This document shows, piece by piece, positions 46,669 to 55,242 of a DNA stretch of 64,000 nt (positions are counted from its first letter, which is position 1; every line of letters begins with the position of its first letter). The stretch is from Mesobacillus boroniphilus (lineage in GTDB: Bacteria > Bacillota > Bacilli > Bacillales > Cytobacillaceae). The notes under the pieces are model-generated. The model ran no database searches. It was not told the DNA's origin and saw nothing but the letters and a program-made list of their open reading frames with translations. Both the position numbers and the translations under genes were made by a program. Where the stretch lies: contig NZ_QTKX01000001.1 in the NCBI RefSeq assembly GCF_018424685.1, positions 682,001 through 746,000 on the forward strand, read 5' to 3'.

Positions 46669-49002
46669 ATGGCCAAAAAGAAAAGACGGCAATCGAGAAA
46701 GAAGAGTACATTGAAAACAACAGTTCAATATGAACTTGCCGGGTTAGCACTGCTTGCATTGGCCATCATAGCGATGGCGGATTTGGGTGCTGTAGGAAGG
46801 GCGGTCGTGATGTTTTTCCGCTTTTTCTTCGGGGAATGGTATATGCTCAGCCTGGTAGGGCTGGTCGTGTTCAGTATTTATATTATGTGGAAACGCAGTC
46901 TCCCATTTATATTCCATACCAAACTGCTTGGTACATATCTGATTGTGGGTGCAATCTTGTTATTAAGCCACGTGACGTTATTCGAACTGTTATCCAATGG
47001 AGGCAAGTTCGAGGATCCAAGTGTCATTAAAAATACATTTGATTTATATGTCATGGAGGCAAAAGGAGAGACAAGCACGACAGACCTTGGAGGCGGGATG
47101 ATCGGGGCTGTGATGTTTGCACTGTTTTACTTTTTGTTTGATGCTGCTGGTTCACAGTTGATTGCCTTTCTGTTAATCATCATTGGCGCCATTCTCGTTA
47201 CAGGGAAAACCTTTAGTGAAGTTGCTGGGAAAATCATTGCGCCGATCGGCTGTTTTATCAAAGACCAATGGATTTCATTCATTGAAGATCTTAGGCAATG
47301 GAAAGAAGATCAACAGCATAAAAAGGCAGAGAAACTACAGTCTAAGCAGGCAAAAACAGAGAGCAACCAGACAGTTTCGCAGGAAGCGCCAGTTGAAAAA
47401 ACAATTGACCTTACTGAGGAGCCAGCTCCTGAGCCAATTATATCCAGCTTTGCGGAGAGAGCGTATGCAAACTCTGCCGAAGCACAACCACAGCAGTCGG
47501 AGAAGAAGGCTGAAACTGCAACGGACACCCAAGCTGATGGGGAAGAATTGCCACAGAACATTACTTTTACGGAAGTAGAGAATACCTCATATGAGCTGCC
47601 GCCAATCGATATACTGAAGCTGCCGAATAAAACCGACCAGAGCGGAGAATATGAAATGATCCATGCCAATGCAGCCAAGCTTGAACGTACTTTCCACAGC
47701 TTTGGCGTAAAGGCAAGGGTTACCCAGGTTCATCTTGGACCTGCTGTTACGAAATATGAAGTCCACCCTGACGTAGGTGTCAAGGTCAGCAGAATTGTAA
47801 GTTTGAACGATGATCTGGCCTTAGCTTTGGCTGCGAAGGATATCAGGATTGAAGCCCCTATTCCCGGAAAGTCAGCCATTGGAATAGAAGTGCCCAATTC
47901 CGAGGTGGCAATGGTATCTTTACGGGAAGTTATTGAATCAAAGCAGCACAACAAGCCAGGTTCAAAACTGCAAATTGGGTTAGGACGCGATATTACCGGT
48001 GAAGCAGTGCTTGCAGAATTAAATAAAATGCCCCACCTTCTTGTTGCCGGTGCTACGGGAAGCGGTAAGAGTGTATGCATTAACGGGATTATCACTAGTA
48101 TACTCATGAAGGCGAAGCCTCATGAAGTTAAACTGATGATGATCGACCCGAAAATGGTTGAACTGAATGTTTATAATGGGGTACCACATCTGCTGGCTCC
48201 TGTTGTGACGGATGCGAAGAAAGCATCCCAGGCACTCAAAAAAGTGGTCAGTGAGATGGAGAGGCGCTATGAGCTTTTCTCACACACTGGAACAAGGAAC
48301 ATTGAAGGCTATAATGAATATATTAAGAGATATAATAGCGAGGAAGAAGCGAACCAGCCTCTTCTTCCATTTATTGTCGTAATCGTGGATGAGCTGGCCG
48401 ACTTAATGATGGTCGCATCCTCTGATGTTGAAGATTCAATCACCAGACTGGCTCAGATGGCCCGTGCTGCGGGTATCCATCTGATCATCGCTACGCAGAG
48501 GCCGTCTGTTGATGTCATAACAGGGGTAATCAAAGCGAATATTCCTTCAAGAATTGCATTTGCAGTTTCTTCGATGACAGATTCACGGACTATTCTTGAT
48601 ATGGGCGGCGCCGAGAAGCTGCTGGGAAGAGGGGACATGCTGTTCCTGCCAGTCGGTGCATCCAAGCCGGTCAGGGTGCAGGGAGCTTTCCTTTCGGATG
48701 AAGAGGTTGAAGAGGTTGTAAACTACGTAATTGGCCAACAGAAGGCACAGTATCAGGAGGAAATGATTCCTGAAGATGTACCTGAGAACACGTCAGAGGT
48801 AGAGGATGAATTGTACGGTGATGCTGTAGATCTTGTGGTGGAAATGCAAACAGCTTCTGTATCAATGCTGCAAAGAAGATTCAGGATTGGATATTCACGG
48901 GCTGCAAGACTGATTGATGAAATGGAGCTAAGGGGAGTCGTTGGGCCTTATGAAGGAAGTAAACCAAGGACCGTCCTCGTGGCTAAGTCAGAAGAGGCAT
49001 AA
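46669..49002 (+). CDS. spoIIIE: SpoIIIE, FtsK-family DNA translocase
   Basis: 777 residues. Four membrane segments lie in the first 185 residues, then a Glu/Gln-rich linker (about 205-310). The alpha and beta motor domains have Walker [14 protein letters not shown] and Walker [14 protein letters not shown]. The C-terminal winged-helix gamma domain (about 710-775, [18 protein letters not shown]) reads SRS-type sequences. It pumps the chromosome into the forespore through the septal membrane. The place after tepA-ylzJ identifies it as SpoIIIE rather than SftA. Confidence 0.95.
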   Translation: MAKKKRRQSRKKSTLKTTVQYELAGLALLALAIIAMADLGAVGRAVVMFFRFFFGEWYMLSLVGLVVFSIYIMWKRSLPFIFHTKLLGTYLIVGAILLLSHVTLFELLSNGGKFEDPSVIKNTFDLYVMEAKGETSTTDLGGGMIGAVMFALFYFLFDAAGSQLIAFLLIIIGAILVTGKTFSEVAGKIIAPIGCFIKDQWISFIEDLRQWKEDQQHKKAEKLQSKQAKTESNQTVSQEAPVEKTIDLTEEPAPEPIISSFAERAYANSAEAQPQQSEKKAETATDTQADGEELPQNITFTEVENTSYELPPIDILKLPNKTDQSGEYEMIHANAAKLERTFHSFGVKARVTQVHLGPAVTKYEVHPDVGVKVSRIVSLNDDLALALAAKDIRIEAPIPGKSAIGIEVPNSEVAMVSLREVIESKQHNKPGSKLQIGLGRDITGEAVLAELNKMPHLLVAGATGSGKSVCINGIITSILMKAKPHEVKLMMIDPKMVELNVYNGVPHLLAPVVTDAKKASQALKKVVSEMERRYELFSHTGTRNIEGYNEYIKRYNSEEEANQPLLPFIVVIVDELADLMMVASSDVEDSITRLAQMARAAGIHLIIATQRPSVDVITGVIKANIPSRIAFAVSSMTDSRTILDMGGAEKLLGRGDMLFLPVGASKPVRVQGAFLSDEEVEEVVNYVIGQQKAQYQEEMIPEDVPENTSEVEDELYGDAVDLVVEMQTASVSMLQRRFRIGYSRAARLIDEMELRGVVGPYEGSKPRTVLVAKSEEA

Positions 49003-49024
49003 ATAAACATGTTTGAAACGAGAC

Positions 49025-49060
49025 AAAAGCCGGGTGGTCACATCCGGCTTTTGCTTTTTA
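49025..49060 (+). terminator. intrinsic terminator after spoIIIE
   Basis: AAAAGCCGG (49025-49033) pairs with CCGGCTTTT (49044-49052), followed by GCTTTTTAT. Confidence 0.88.
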
Positions 49061-49103
49061 TATAGTACAATTCTCCTGTCCGGGAATAATAATGTCATAC
49101 TAT

Positions 49104-49117
49104 TAAAACCGCTTACA
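49104..49117 (+). promoter_or_regulatory. cre-like CcpA site upstream of the GntR gene
   Basis: TAAAACCGCTTACA matches the cre consensus TGWAANCGNTNWCA at 13 of 14 positions. It lies about 120 bases upstream of the candidate -10 of the GntR gene. A second cre-like site precedes nupN. Function is inferred from sequence only. Confidence 0.4.
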
Positions 49118-49211
49118 AAAAACTATTATACCAAAAATATAGGTTTTTCGTCCCGGAATTAATGACAATTTTGGACTTTCTAGCTTTTTTCGACAAAATG
49201 TTGAAACAGTA

Positions 49212-49240
49212 TTTATTTATCTTTAAAAAAGTGTTATAGT
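49212..49240 (+). promoter_or_regulatory. candidate promoter for the GntR gene
   Basis: TTTATT, a 17-base spacer, then TATAGT with a TGT extended -10 (49232-49240). It lies 24 bases upstream of the operator palindrome. Confidence 0.55.
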
Positions 49241-49264
49241 ATTTTCGATTAGTAGGAATGCTAT

Positions 49265-49282
49265 ACATCAGATGTCTGATGT
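49265..49282. promoter_or_regulatory. 18-bp palindromic operator, probable GntR binding site
   Basis: ACATCAGA-TG-TCTGATGT is a perfect inverted repeat apart from the central TG. It sits between the candidate -10 and the ribosome binding site of the GntR gene, the usual place for autorepression. No second copy was seen before nupN. Confidence 0.65.
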
Positions 49283-49311
49283 CTTGAGCAAAAAGGTTGG
49301 AGGAACGCCTC

Positions 49312-50037
49312 ATGTCGATCAAGTCAGATAACCGGCACCTGTATTTACAAGTAATCGATCACCTGAAGCAGGACATTCAAAAGGGTGTTTATAAAGAAAG
49401 AGAGAAATTGCCCTCAGAATTTGACCTCGCTAAACAGCTTGGCGTAAGCAGAGCTACACTAAGAGAGGCATTGCGGATTCTTGAAGAAGAAAACGTCATC
49501 ATCCGCCGTCATGGAGTAGGAACATTTGTGAATGCCAAACCTCTGTTTTCGTCAGGAATCGAGCAACTGAACAGTGTGACGGGAATGATTGAGCAGGCGG
49601 GGATGAAGCCTGGGACAATCTTTTTAAACTCAATGACTACTGGACCTACCGAAGAGGATATCCGCCGTTTCTCATGCTCTATTGATGATGAAATCACCCT
49701 CGTTGAAAGAGTGCGGACTGCAAATGGAGAACCCGTTGTCTATTGTTTAGACAAAATTCCGGGAAACATCTTGCCTAGCGACTTTTCCCATGAAGATGAA
49801 TCATTGCTTCATCTGATTGAGGCCAAGTCCAATCGGAAAGTAACCTATGCAGTTGCCCAGATTGAGCCAATTGGCTATCACGAGAAAATTTCACCCATCT
49901 TAGAATGTGATCCAGAAACTGCCCTGCTCGTATTGAAGCAGATGCATTTCGATGAAAACGATGTGCCAATTCTTTATTCGGTAAACTACTTTAAAGCCGA
50001 CAAGTTCAGTTTTCATGTCCTAAGAAAAAGAGTTTAA
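49312..50037 (+). CDS. ymfC: GntR-family (HutC/UTRA type) transcriptional regulator, YmfC-like
   Basis: 241 residues from the ATG at 49312, which follows GGAGG at 8 bases. The N-terminal winged helix is [20 protein letters not shown] then [11 protein letters not shown]. The C-terminal UTRA ligand domain covers about 90-240. The length equals that of B. subtilis YmfC, which also follows spoIIIE. In this genome nucleoside transporter genes follow, so the ligand may be a nucleoside or a related metabolite. That is inference. Confidence 0.88.
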   Translation: MSIKSDNRHLYLQVIDHLKQDIQKGVYKEREKLPSEFDLAKQLGVSRATLREALRILEEENVIIRRHGVGTFVNAKPLFSSGIEQLNSVTGMIEQAGMKPGTIFLNSMTTGPTEEDIRRFSCSIDDEITLVERVRTANGEPVVYCLDKIPGNILPSDFSHEDESLLHLIEAKSNRKVTYAVAQIEPIGYHEKISPILECDPETALLVLKQMHFDENDVPILYSVNYFKADKFSFHVLRKRV

Positions 50038-50051
50038 TTTTTTTAGTGAAA

Positions 50052-50065
50052 TGAAAACGCTAACT
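50052..50065 (+). promoter_or_regulatory. cre-like CcpA site before nupN
   Basis: TGAAAACGCTAACT matches TGWAANCGNTNWCA at 13 of 14 positions. It lies in the 88-base gap between the GntR gene and nupN, 60 bases before the nupN start codon. It suggests carbon catabolite control of nucleoside uptake. Confidence 0.5.
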
Positions 50066-50125
50066 AATAGGCTTTTCAGAACATTCCTGCGAAATCCAAC
50101 AAACATTCTCTGGGGGGTACAAACC

Positions 50126-51220
50126 TTGAAAAAGCGTAAATTTGGTTTGGTAATGTCATTGCTTTTAGCTGCAGGCACGATGCTGGCAGGTTGCGGAAGT
50201 GATGAAGGTAATGGCGATAGCGACAAAAAGTCAGACTTAAAAGTAGGTATGGTCACTGACGCTGGTACAATTGATGACAAATCATTCAACCAAGGTACAT
50301 GGGAAGGTATCCTTAAGGCTGAAGACGAATTCGGCGTAAAGACAAAGTACCTAAAGCCAGCAGGAACTACTGAAGCAGAATACTTAAAAGAAATTGGTAA
50401 CTTATACGATGCAGAATATAAGTTCATCGTTACACCGGGCTTTAAATTCGAAACAGCTGTTTTCCAAGCCCAAGATAAATATGAAGATGCTAAATTTGTC
50501 ATCCTTGATGGAAATCCGCACAGTGGAGACTACAACCCTGTTGTTAAGGATAACACTGTAGCTGTATTCTTCGCTGAGCACGAATCAGGATTCCTTGCGG
50601 GTGTTGCGGCAGCGCTTGAATTAAAAGAGGGCGAAGCTGGATTCATCGGCGGTATGGAAATCCCTGCTGTACAAAAGTTCAACTGGGGCTTCCAGCAAGG
50701 GCTTAAATATGCAAATGAAAACCTTGACACTAACGTAACAATCAAAGCTGAAAACGTAGTTTACCAAGGATCATTTGATAACGCTGCTGCTGGTGGACAG
50801 ATTGCTGCTCAATTCTATGATCGTGGCGTAGATGTAATCTTCACTGCTGCTGGTGGTGTAGGTGTCGGTGCGATCAACGAAGCTAAGAACCGTGCTAAGG
50901 CTGGAGAAAACGTCTGGATCGTTGGTGTTGACGTAGACCAGTATGAAGATGGTAAATACGAAGGCGACAAGTCAGTCATTCTTACTTCTGCTATGAAGAA
51001 GCTTGACCAAGTTTCTTACGATATGGTTCAGGCAGAGTTAGACGGTAAATTCCCTGGAGGACAAACATTGATTTTCGATGCTAAGAATGATGGTATCGGC
51101 CTTCCTGAGAAGAACCCTAACCTGAGCGATGAAACAACAAGCAAAGTTAAAGAAGTATACGAGCAAATTAAATCTGAAGAAATCAAGGTCTCTGCTGAAC
51201 AAGGAGATTTATTCAAGTAA
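50126..51220 (+). CDS. nupN: BMP-family nucleoside-binding lipoprotein, NupN-like
   Basis: 364 residues from the TTG at 50126, which lies 8 bases after GGGGGG. A lipoprotein signal peptide (MKKRKFGLVMSLLLAAG-type) ends in the lipobox LAGC. The BMP/PnrA fold follows, with VGMVTDAGTIDDKSFNQGTW and VIFTAAGGVGVGAINEAK. It is the substrate-binding component of a nucleoside ABC importer. NupNOPQ of B. subtilis takes up guanosine, and the exact substrate here is not proven. A terminator after it should raise its level over the membrane components. Confidence 0.88.
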   Translation: MKKRKFGLVMSLLLAAGTMLAGCGSDEGNGDSDKKSDLKVGMVTDAGTIDDKSFNQGTWEGILKAEDEFGVKTKYLKPAGTTEAEYLKEIGNLYDAEYKFIVTPGFKFETAVFQAQDKYEDAKFVILDGNPHSGDYNPVVKDNTVAVFFAEHESGFLAGVAAALELKEGEAGFIGGMEIPAVQKFNWGFQQGLKYANENLDTNVTIKAENVVYQGSFDNAAAGGQIAAQFYDRGVDVIFTAAGGVGVGAINEAKNRAKAGENVWIVGVDVDQYEDGKYEGDKSVILTSAMKKLDQVSYDMVQAELDGKFPGGQTLIFDAKNDGIGLPEKNPNLSDETTSKVKEVYEQIKSEEIKVSAEQGDLFK

Positions 51221-51227
51221 AATAGTG

Positions 51228-51257
51228 CAAAAGAGACGGTCTCTTCCGTCTCTTTTG
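51228..51257 (+). terminator. hairpin after nupN
   Basis: CAAAAGAGACGG (51228-51239) pairs perfectly with CCGTCTCTTTTG (51246-51257). The U tract is inside the stem (CTCTTTT), so it may be a partial terminator or a 3' stabilising structure for the abundant binding-protein mRNA. Confidence 0.75.
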
Positions 51258-51337
51258 TCTATCAAACTCGATACGGAAAATATTAGAAATTATAGAATAT
51301 GCATTTAGCTATTTTCCGGTTTCGATATAAAAATGTA

Positions 51338-51453
51338 CAGCTCCAGAGCCTGGCTTCCAAACAATCGGCCTTCCAAAGGAAGTTGTTGCACCACTTCCCT
51401 GGGCACACACGGCCTATCCTTGTGAAGCTGACCAAGGCGCTTACGCTATTCTT
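51338..51453 (-). repeat. GC-rich palindromic repeat, family 1, copy D, degenerate
   Basis: The left end CAGCTCCAGAGCCTGGC matches CAGCTCCAGCGCCTAGC of copy C. The right end GAAGCTGACCAAGGCGCTTA matches GGGGCTGAACGAGGCGCTTG. The middle has drifted and lost the GTGAAGTC core. It splits nupN from nupO. Confidence 0.6.
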
Positions 51454-51490
51454 AATAGGTATAGAGTCTAAAAAAAAGGTGAGTGCTACT

Positions 51491-53014
51491 ATGAGTTATG
51501 TAGTTGAGATGTTGAATATCCGGAAAGAGTTCCCGGGTATTGTAGCCAACGATAATGTTACCCTTACACTAAAAAAAGGGGAAATACATGCACTATTAGG
51601 TGAAAACGGTGCAGGGAAGTCTACCTTGATGGGTGTCCTGTTCGGCATGTACCAGCCTGAAAGAGGCTTAATAAAAGTAGATGGCAAAGAAGTGAAGATC
51701 ACAAATCCTAACGTTGCCAACCGTTTAGGAATCGGGATGGTGCATCAGCACTTTAAGCTAGTTGAAAATTTTACTGTTACAGAAAACATCATCCTGGGCA
51801 GTGAGCCACTTAAGGGCATGGTGCTTGATATTGATAAAGCTGCAAAGAGAATTGAAGAGTTATCAAAGCATTACGGATTGAATGTAGACCCTCATGCCAA
51901 AATTGAAGATATTTCAGTGGGTATGCAGCAAAGGGTAGAGATTTTGAAGATGCTTTATCGTGAAGCAGAAGTCTTGATACTGGATGAACCAACTGCTGTT
52001 CTGACACCAGCAGAAATCGATGAATTAATGAAGATCATGCGTAATCTTATTAAAGAAGGTAAGTCTATTATTATTATCACTCATAAATTGAAAGAAATTA
52101 AGGCTGTTGCTGACCGTTGTACGGTAATTCGCCGTGGCAAAGGCATCGGCACTGTTAATGTGGCAGAAGCAAGTGAGGCAAGCCTTGCTGAAATGATGGT
52201 CGGACGTCATGTCTCTTTTAAAGTGGATAAGAAAGAAAGTACTCCTGGTGAGGTAGTACTTAAAATAGATTCTTTGTCAGTTAAAAATAATAGAAAAGTA
52301 TTAGGCTTGAAGGATTTTTCACTGGAAGTCCGAGAGGGTGAAATTGTCGGTATTGCCGGGGTTGAAGGCAACGGCCAGACTGAGCTAGTGGAAGCAATCA
52401 CTGGTTTAAGAAAAGCAGAGTCTGGTTCAGTCCTTATTTATGGTGAGGAAATCATCGACCTTCCAATCCGTCAGAGAAATGAAAAGGGAATCAGCCATAT
52501 ACCTGAAGACAGGCATAAACGTGGTCTTGTACTGGATTATACGCTCCAATCAAACATGGTTTTGCAAATTTACAACAAAAAGCCTTTCTCTAAGAATGGA
52601 CTACTGAATGTACCAGCAATGAAATCGTATGCACAAAATATTCTGACGAACTTTGATGTGCGTTCAGGTGAAGGCACTGCATCGATTGCCAGGACTCTTT
52701 CGGGTGGTAACCAGCAAAAAGCAATCATTGGAAGAGAGTTGGAACTGGATCCTAAGCTCTTGATTGCAGTTCAGCCAACACGCGGTCTTGATGTTGGATC
52801 GATCGAATACATCCATAAAAGAATTATTGAACACCGTGATAAAGGTAACGCAGTATTGTTAATTTCATTGGAACTTGATGAGGTTCTGCAGCTCTCAGAC
52901 CGCATAGCCATCGTAAATAATGGTGAGCTTGTAGGCGAGGTAAACGCTGCTGAAACAGATGAAAATGAAGTTGGTCTTATGATGGCAGGCGTGGGTAAGG
53001 AGAGAAGCATATGA
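51491..53014 (+). CDS. nupO: nucleoside ABC transporter ATPase with two nucleotide-binding domains, NupO-like
   Basis: 507 residues from the ATG at 51491 after AAAAGGTGAG. The longer frame to 51299 reads through the repeat and is not real. Domain 1 has Walker A GENGAGKSTLMG, signature ISVGMQQRVEIL and Walker B VLILDEPTA. Domain 2 has GVEGNGQTELVEA, LSGGNQQKAI and LIAVQPTRGLD, where the Walker residues deviate, as is normal in this sugar/nucleoside ATPase group. It drives import through NupP and NupQ. It overlaps nupP by four bases. Confidence 0.9.
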   Translation: MSYVVEMLNIRKEFPGIVANDNVTLTLKKGEIHALLGENGAGKSTLMGVLFGMYQPERGLIKVDGKEVKITNPNVANRLGIGMVHQHFKLVENFTVTENIILGSEPLKGMVLDIDKAAKRIEELSKHYGLNVDPHAKIEDISVGMQQRVEILKMLYREAEVLILDEPTAVLTPAEIDELMKIMRNLIKEGKSIIIITHKLKEIKAVADRCTVIRRGKGIGTVNVAEASEASLAEMMVGRHVSFKVDKKESTPGEVVLKIDSLSVKNNRKVLGLKDFSLEVREGEIVGIAGVEGNGQTELVEAITGLRKAESGSVLIYGEEIIDLPIRQRNEKGISHIPEDRHKRGLVLDYTLQSNMVLQIYNKKPFSKNGLLNVPAMKSYAQNILTNFDVRSGEGTASIARTLSGGNQQKAIIGRELELDPKLLIAVQPTRGLDVGSIEYIHKRIIEHRDKGNAVLLISLELDEVLQLSDRIAIVNNGELVGEVNAAETDENEVGLMMAGVGKERSI

Positions 53015-54090
53015 GAAATACCATCGTATCTTTAATATCCATTATTTTAGGTTTGGTGGCCGGAGGGATTTTGATGCTTTTCATCGGAAGCAATCCGATT
53101 GAAGGCTACTCTTATTTGCTGCAGGGAGCATTGAAAAACCTAGAGCGTATCGGTAATACTTTGGCAACAGCAACTCCGCTTGTATTCACTGGCTTGTCTG
53201 TCGCTTTTGCTTTCCGTACAGGTCTTTTTAACATTGGGGCATCAGGACAGATGCTAGTTGGGGGCCTTGCTGCGACAGCAGTCGCCTTGACTTTCGATTT
53301 ATCCAGGCCAATCCTTCTTTTGGTTATGGTCCTTGCAGGCCTGGTCGCTGGTGCCTTATGGGCTTTCATTCCCGGTTTGCTAAAAGCAAAGTTCAATGTT
53401 CATGAAGTTGTTTCGACAATCATGATGAACTGGATCGCCTACTGGACGATTTACTATATTGTACCTGGGTATTTCAAGGGAGAATTTCTTGAGACAGAAT
53501 CTAAGAAACTGGCAGAAACAGATACTTTAAGAGCTCCATTCCTGACAGAGATGTTTGATGGATCTTATATTAACTTAGGTCTGTTCCTTGCAGTCATTGC
53601 AGTAATCATTATTGCCTTCATCATCGATAAGACGACTTTGGGATTCGAGTTGAAGGCAGTTGGGTTTAACAGATTTGCTGCGGAATATGCAGGTATGAAA
53701 GTTAACCGTAACATCATATTATCCATGTTGATTTCAGGTGCACTTGCTGGTGTCGGCGGGGTAGCATTGTACACAGGAAATGCTTCAAGCATTCAAATTG
53801 GTATTCTGCCTGCACAGGGTTACGATGGCATCGCGGTCGCTCTTCTCGGTGCAAATCATCCGGTAGGTGTATTCTTTGCAGCGGTACTGTTTGGGATTTT
53901 ATACTCTGGTACGGGATTCATGAATGCCATGACTGAAATTCCACCTGAATTGGCGAATACAATTATCGCGATCATCATTTATTTTGCTGCGACAAGTGTT
54001 ATGATTGAACGTCTTCTGAATAAATTCAAGGCGAGAAAATCAAACAAAGAAGATAAAAGTGGTCCTGTAGTCGAGAAGGGAGATTCATAA
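53011..54090 (+). CDS. nupP: nucleoside ABC transporter permease, NupP-like
   Basis: 359 residues with eight or more membrane segments in the BPD_transp_2 fold. Hallmarks include TGLFNIGASGQMLVGGLAA and GYDGIAVALLGANHPVGV. The C-terminus is a charged cytoplasmic tail. It starts within the nupO stop (ATGA) and is followed one base later by nupQ, so the three are one translation unit. Confidence 0.9.
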   Translation: MRNTIVSLISIILGLVAGGILMLFIGSNPIEGYSYLLQGALKNLERIGNTLATATPLVFTGLSVAFAFRTGLFNIGASGQMLVGGLAATAVALTFDLSRPILLLVMVLAGLVAGALWAFIPGLLKAKFNVHEVVSTIMMNWIAYWTIYYIVPGYFKGEFLETESKKLAETDTLRAPFLTEMFDGSYINLGLFLAVIAVIIIAFIIDKTTLGFELKAVGFNRFAAEYAGMKVNRNIILSMLISGALAGVGGVALYTGNASSIQIGILPAQGYDGIAVALLGANHPVGVFFAAVLFGILYSGTGFMNAMTEIPPELANTIIAIIIYFAATSVMIERLLNKFKARKSNKEDKSGPVVEKGDS

Positions 54091-54091
54091 G

Positions 54092-55045
54092 ATGTGGTCA
54101 ATAATAGAACAAATTTTTCCTTACGCGATTATCTTTACAATTCCTCTTCTTATTACGGCACTAGGCGGACTTTTTAGTGAAAGAAGCGGTATTGTTAACA
54201 TTGCCCTTGAGGGATTGATGGTCATTGGTGCCTTCTCTGGCGCTCTATCCATCCATTACATGAGCGGCGTATTGGACAACCACACATTGGTGCTCTGGCT
54301 TGGACTGCTAGCTGCTGTACTTGCCGGTATGCTTTTCTCTATCTTGCATGCGTTTGCGAGCATTAATCTGAATGCCAACCAAATCATCAGTGGTACGGCA
54401 ATCAATTTGATTGCCACTGCACTGACCGTGTTCCTTGCACGGAATATCACTGGAAGTGGCAACATCCGGATCTCAAGCGGTTTTTCACCGTCAAATGTTC
54501 CTTTTCTTTCTGATATTCCAGTGATCGGAGATTTGTTTTTTACAAAAACGTATCCAACAACCTGGTTTGTATTAGCTATTCTTTTCGTAAGTTCATTCAT
54601 TTTATATAAAACAAGGTTTGGACTTCGTTTACGATCTTGTGGTGAATATCCTCAAGCTGCTGAAGCAGCAGGGATCAATGTCAGGAGAGTCCGTTACAGC
54701 GGGGTACTAATCTCTGGAGCTTTCGCCGGATTGGGCGGAGCCTTGATTATCGTCACACAGTCAGGTGAATTCACAGGGACCGTTGCAGGTCTGGGCTTCC
54801 TTGCCCTGGCTTCCTTGATTTTCGGTCAGTGGAAACCGCTTGGTGTGCTGGCAGCGACATTCTTCTTTGGATTTGCCAGTACGATTGCAAACGTGTCTCA
54901 AGTAATTCCTGAGTTGGCTGTTATTCCGCCAATCTTGTTGAAAATTTTCCCTTATGTAGTGACACTTATCGCACTCGTTATCTTCTCTAAGTCATCACAA
55001 GCACCAAAGGCTGTCGGAGAAACTTTTGATAGTGGAAAACGCTAA
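54092..55045 (+). CDS. nupQ: nucleoside ABC transporter permease, NupQ-like
   Basis: 317 residues, the second BPD_transp_2 permease. The hallmark SERSGIVNIALEGLMVIGAF lies near the N-terminus, and ASINLNANQIISGTAINLIA and FLALASLIFGQWKPLGV follow. It pairs with NupP to form the channel. A terminator closes the operon. Confidence 0.9.
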   Translation: MWSIIEQIFPYAIIFTIPLLITALGGLFSERSGIVNIALEGLMVIGAFSGALSIHYMSGVLDNHTLVLWLGLLAAVLAGMLFSILHAFASINLNANQIISGTAINLIATALTVFLARNITGSGNIRISSGFSPSNVPFLSDIPVIGDLFFTKTYPTTWFVLAILFVSSFILYKTRFGLRLRSCGEYPQAAEAAGINVRRVRYSGVLISGAFAGLGGALIIVTQSGEFTGTVAGLGFLALASLIFGQWKPLGVLAATFFFGFASTIANVSQVIPELAVIPPILLKIFPYVVTLIALVIFSKSSQAPKAVGETFDSGKR

Positions 55046-55059
55046 GCTTGTATACTGTT

Positions 55060-55093
55060 AAAAGAGGTGCCTACAATCAGGTACCTCTTTTAT
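55060..55093 (+). terminator. intrinsic terminator after nupQ
   Basis: AAAAGAGGTGCCT (55060-55072) pairs with AGGTACCTCTTTT (55079-55091) with one G-T pair. Confidence 0.88.
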
Positions 55094-55242
55094 TGTCTTT
55101 TCGTATTTCTCCATTTTATTGATGATCAATTTTCGGATAAAATATCTGAAGAAATTAAATATTCTTTTTAGAATAAATCTTCCATATGTGTTAATATAAA
55201 GGAAAAGTTTGTTAAAAATAATATCGTCAAGAGGGCATGAAT

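Noticed and set aside
51299..51490. N-terminal extension of NupO
   Set aside because: The extension is translated repeat sequence. The ATG at 51491 has AAAGGTGAG upstream and gives the normal family N-terminus.
52750..52800. QPTRGLD in NupO as an inactivating mutation
   Set aside because: The second nucleotide-binding domain of this ATPase group usually has altered Walker motifs, and domain 1 is intact.
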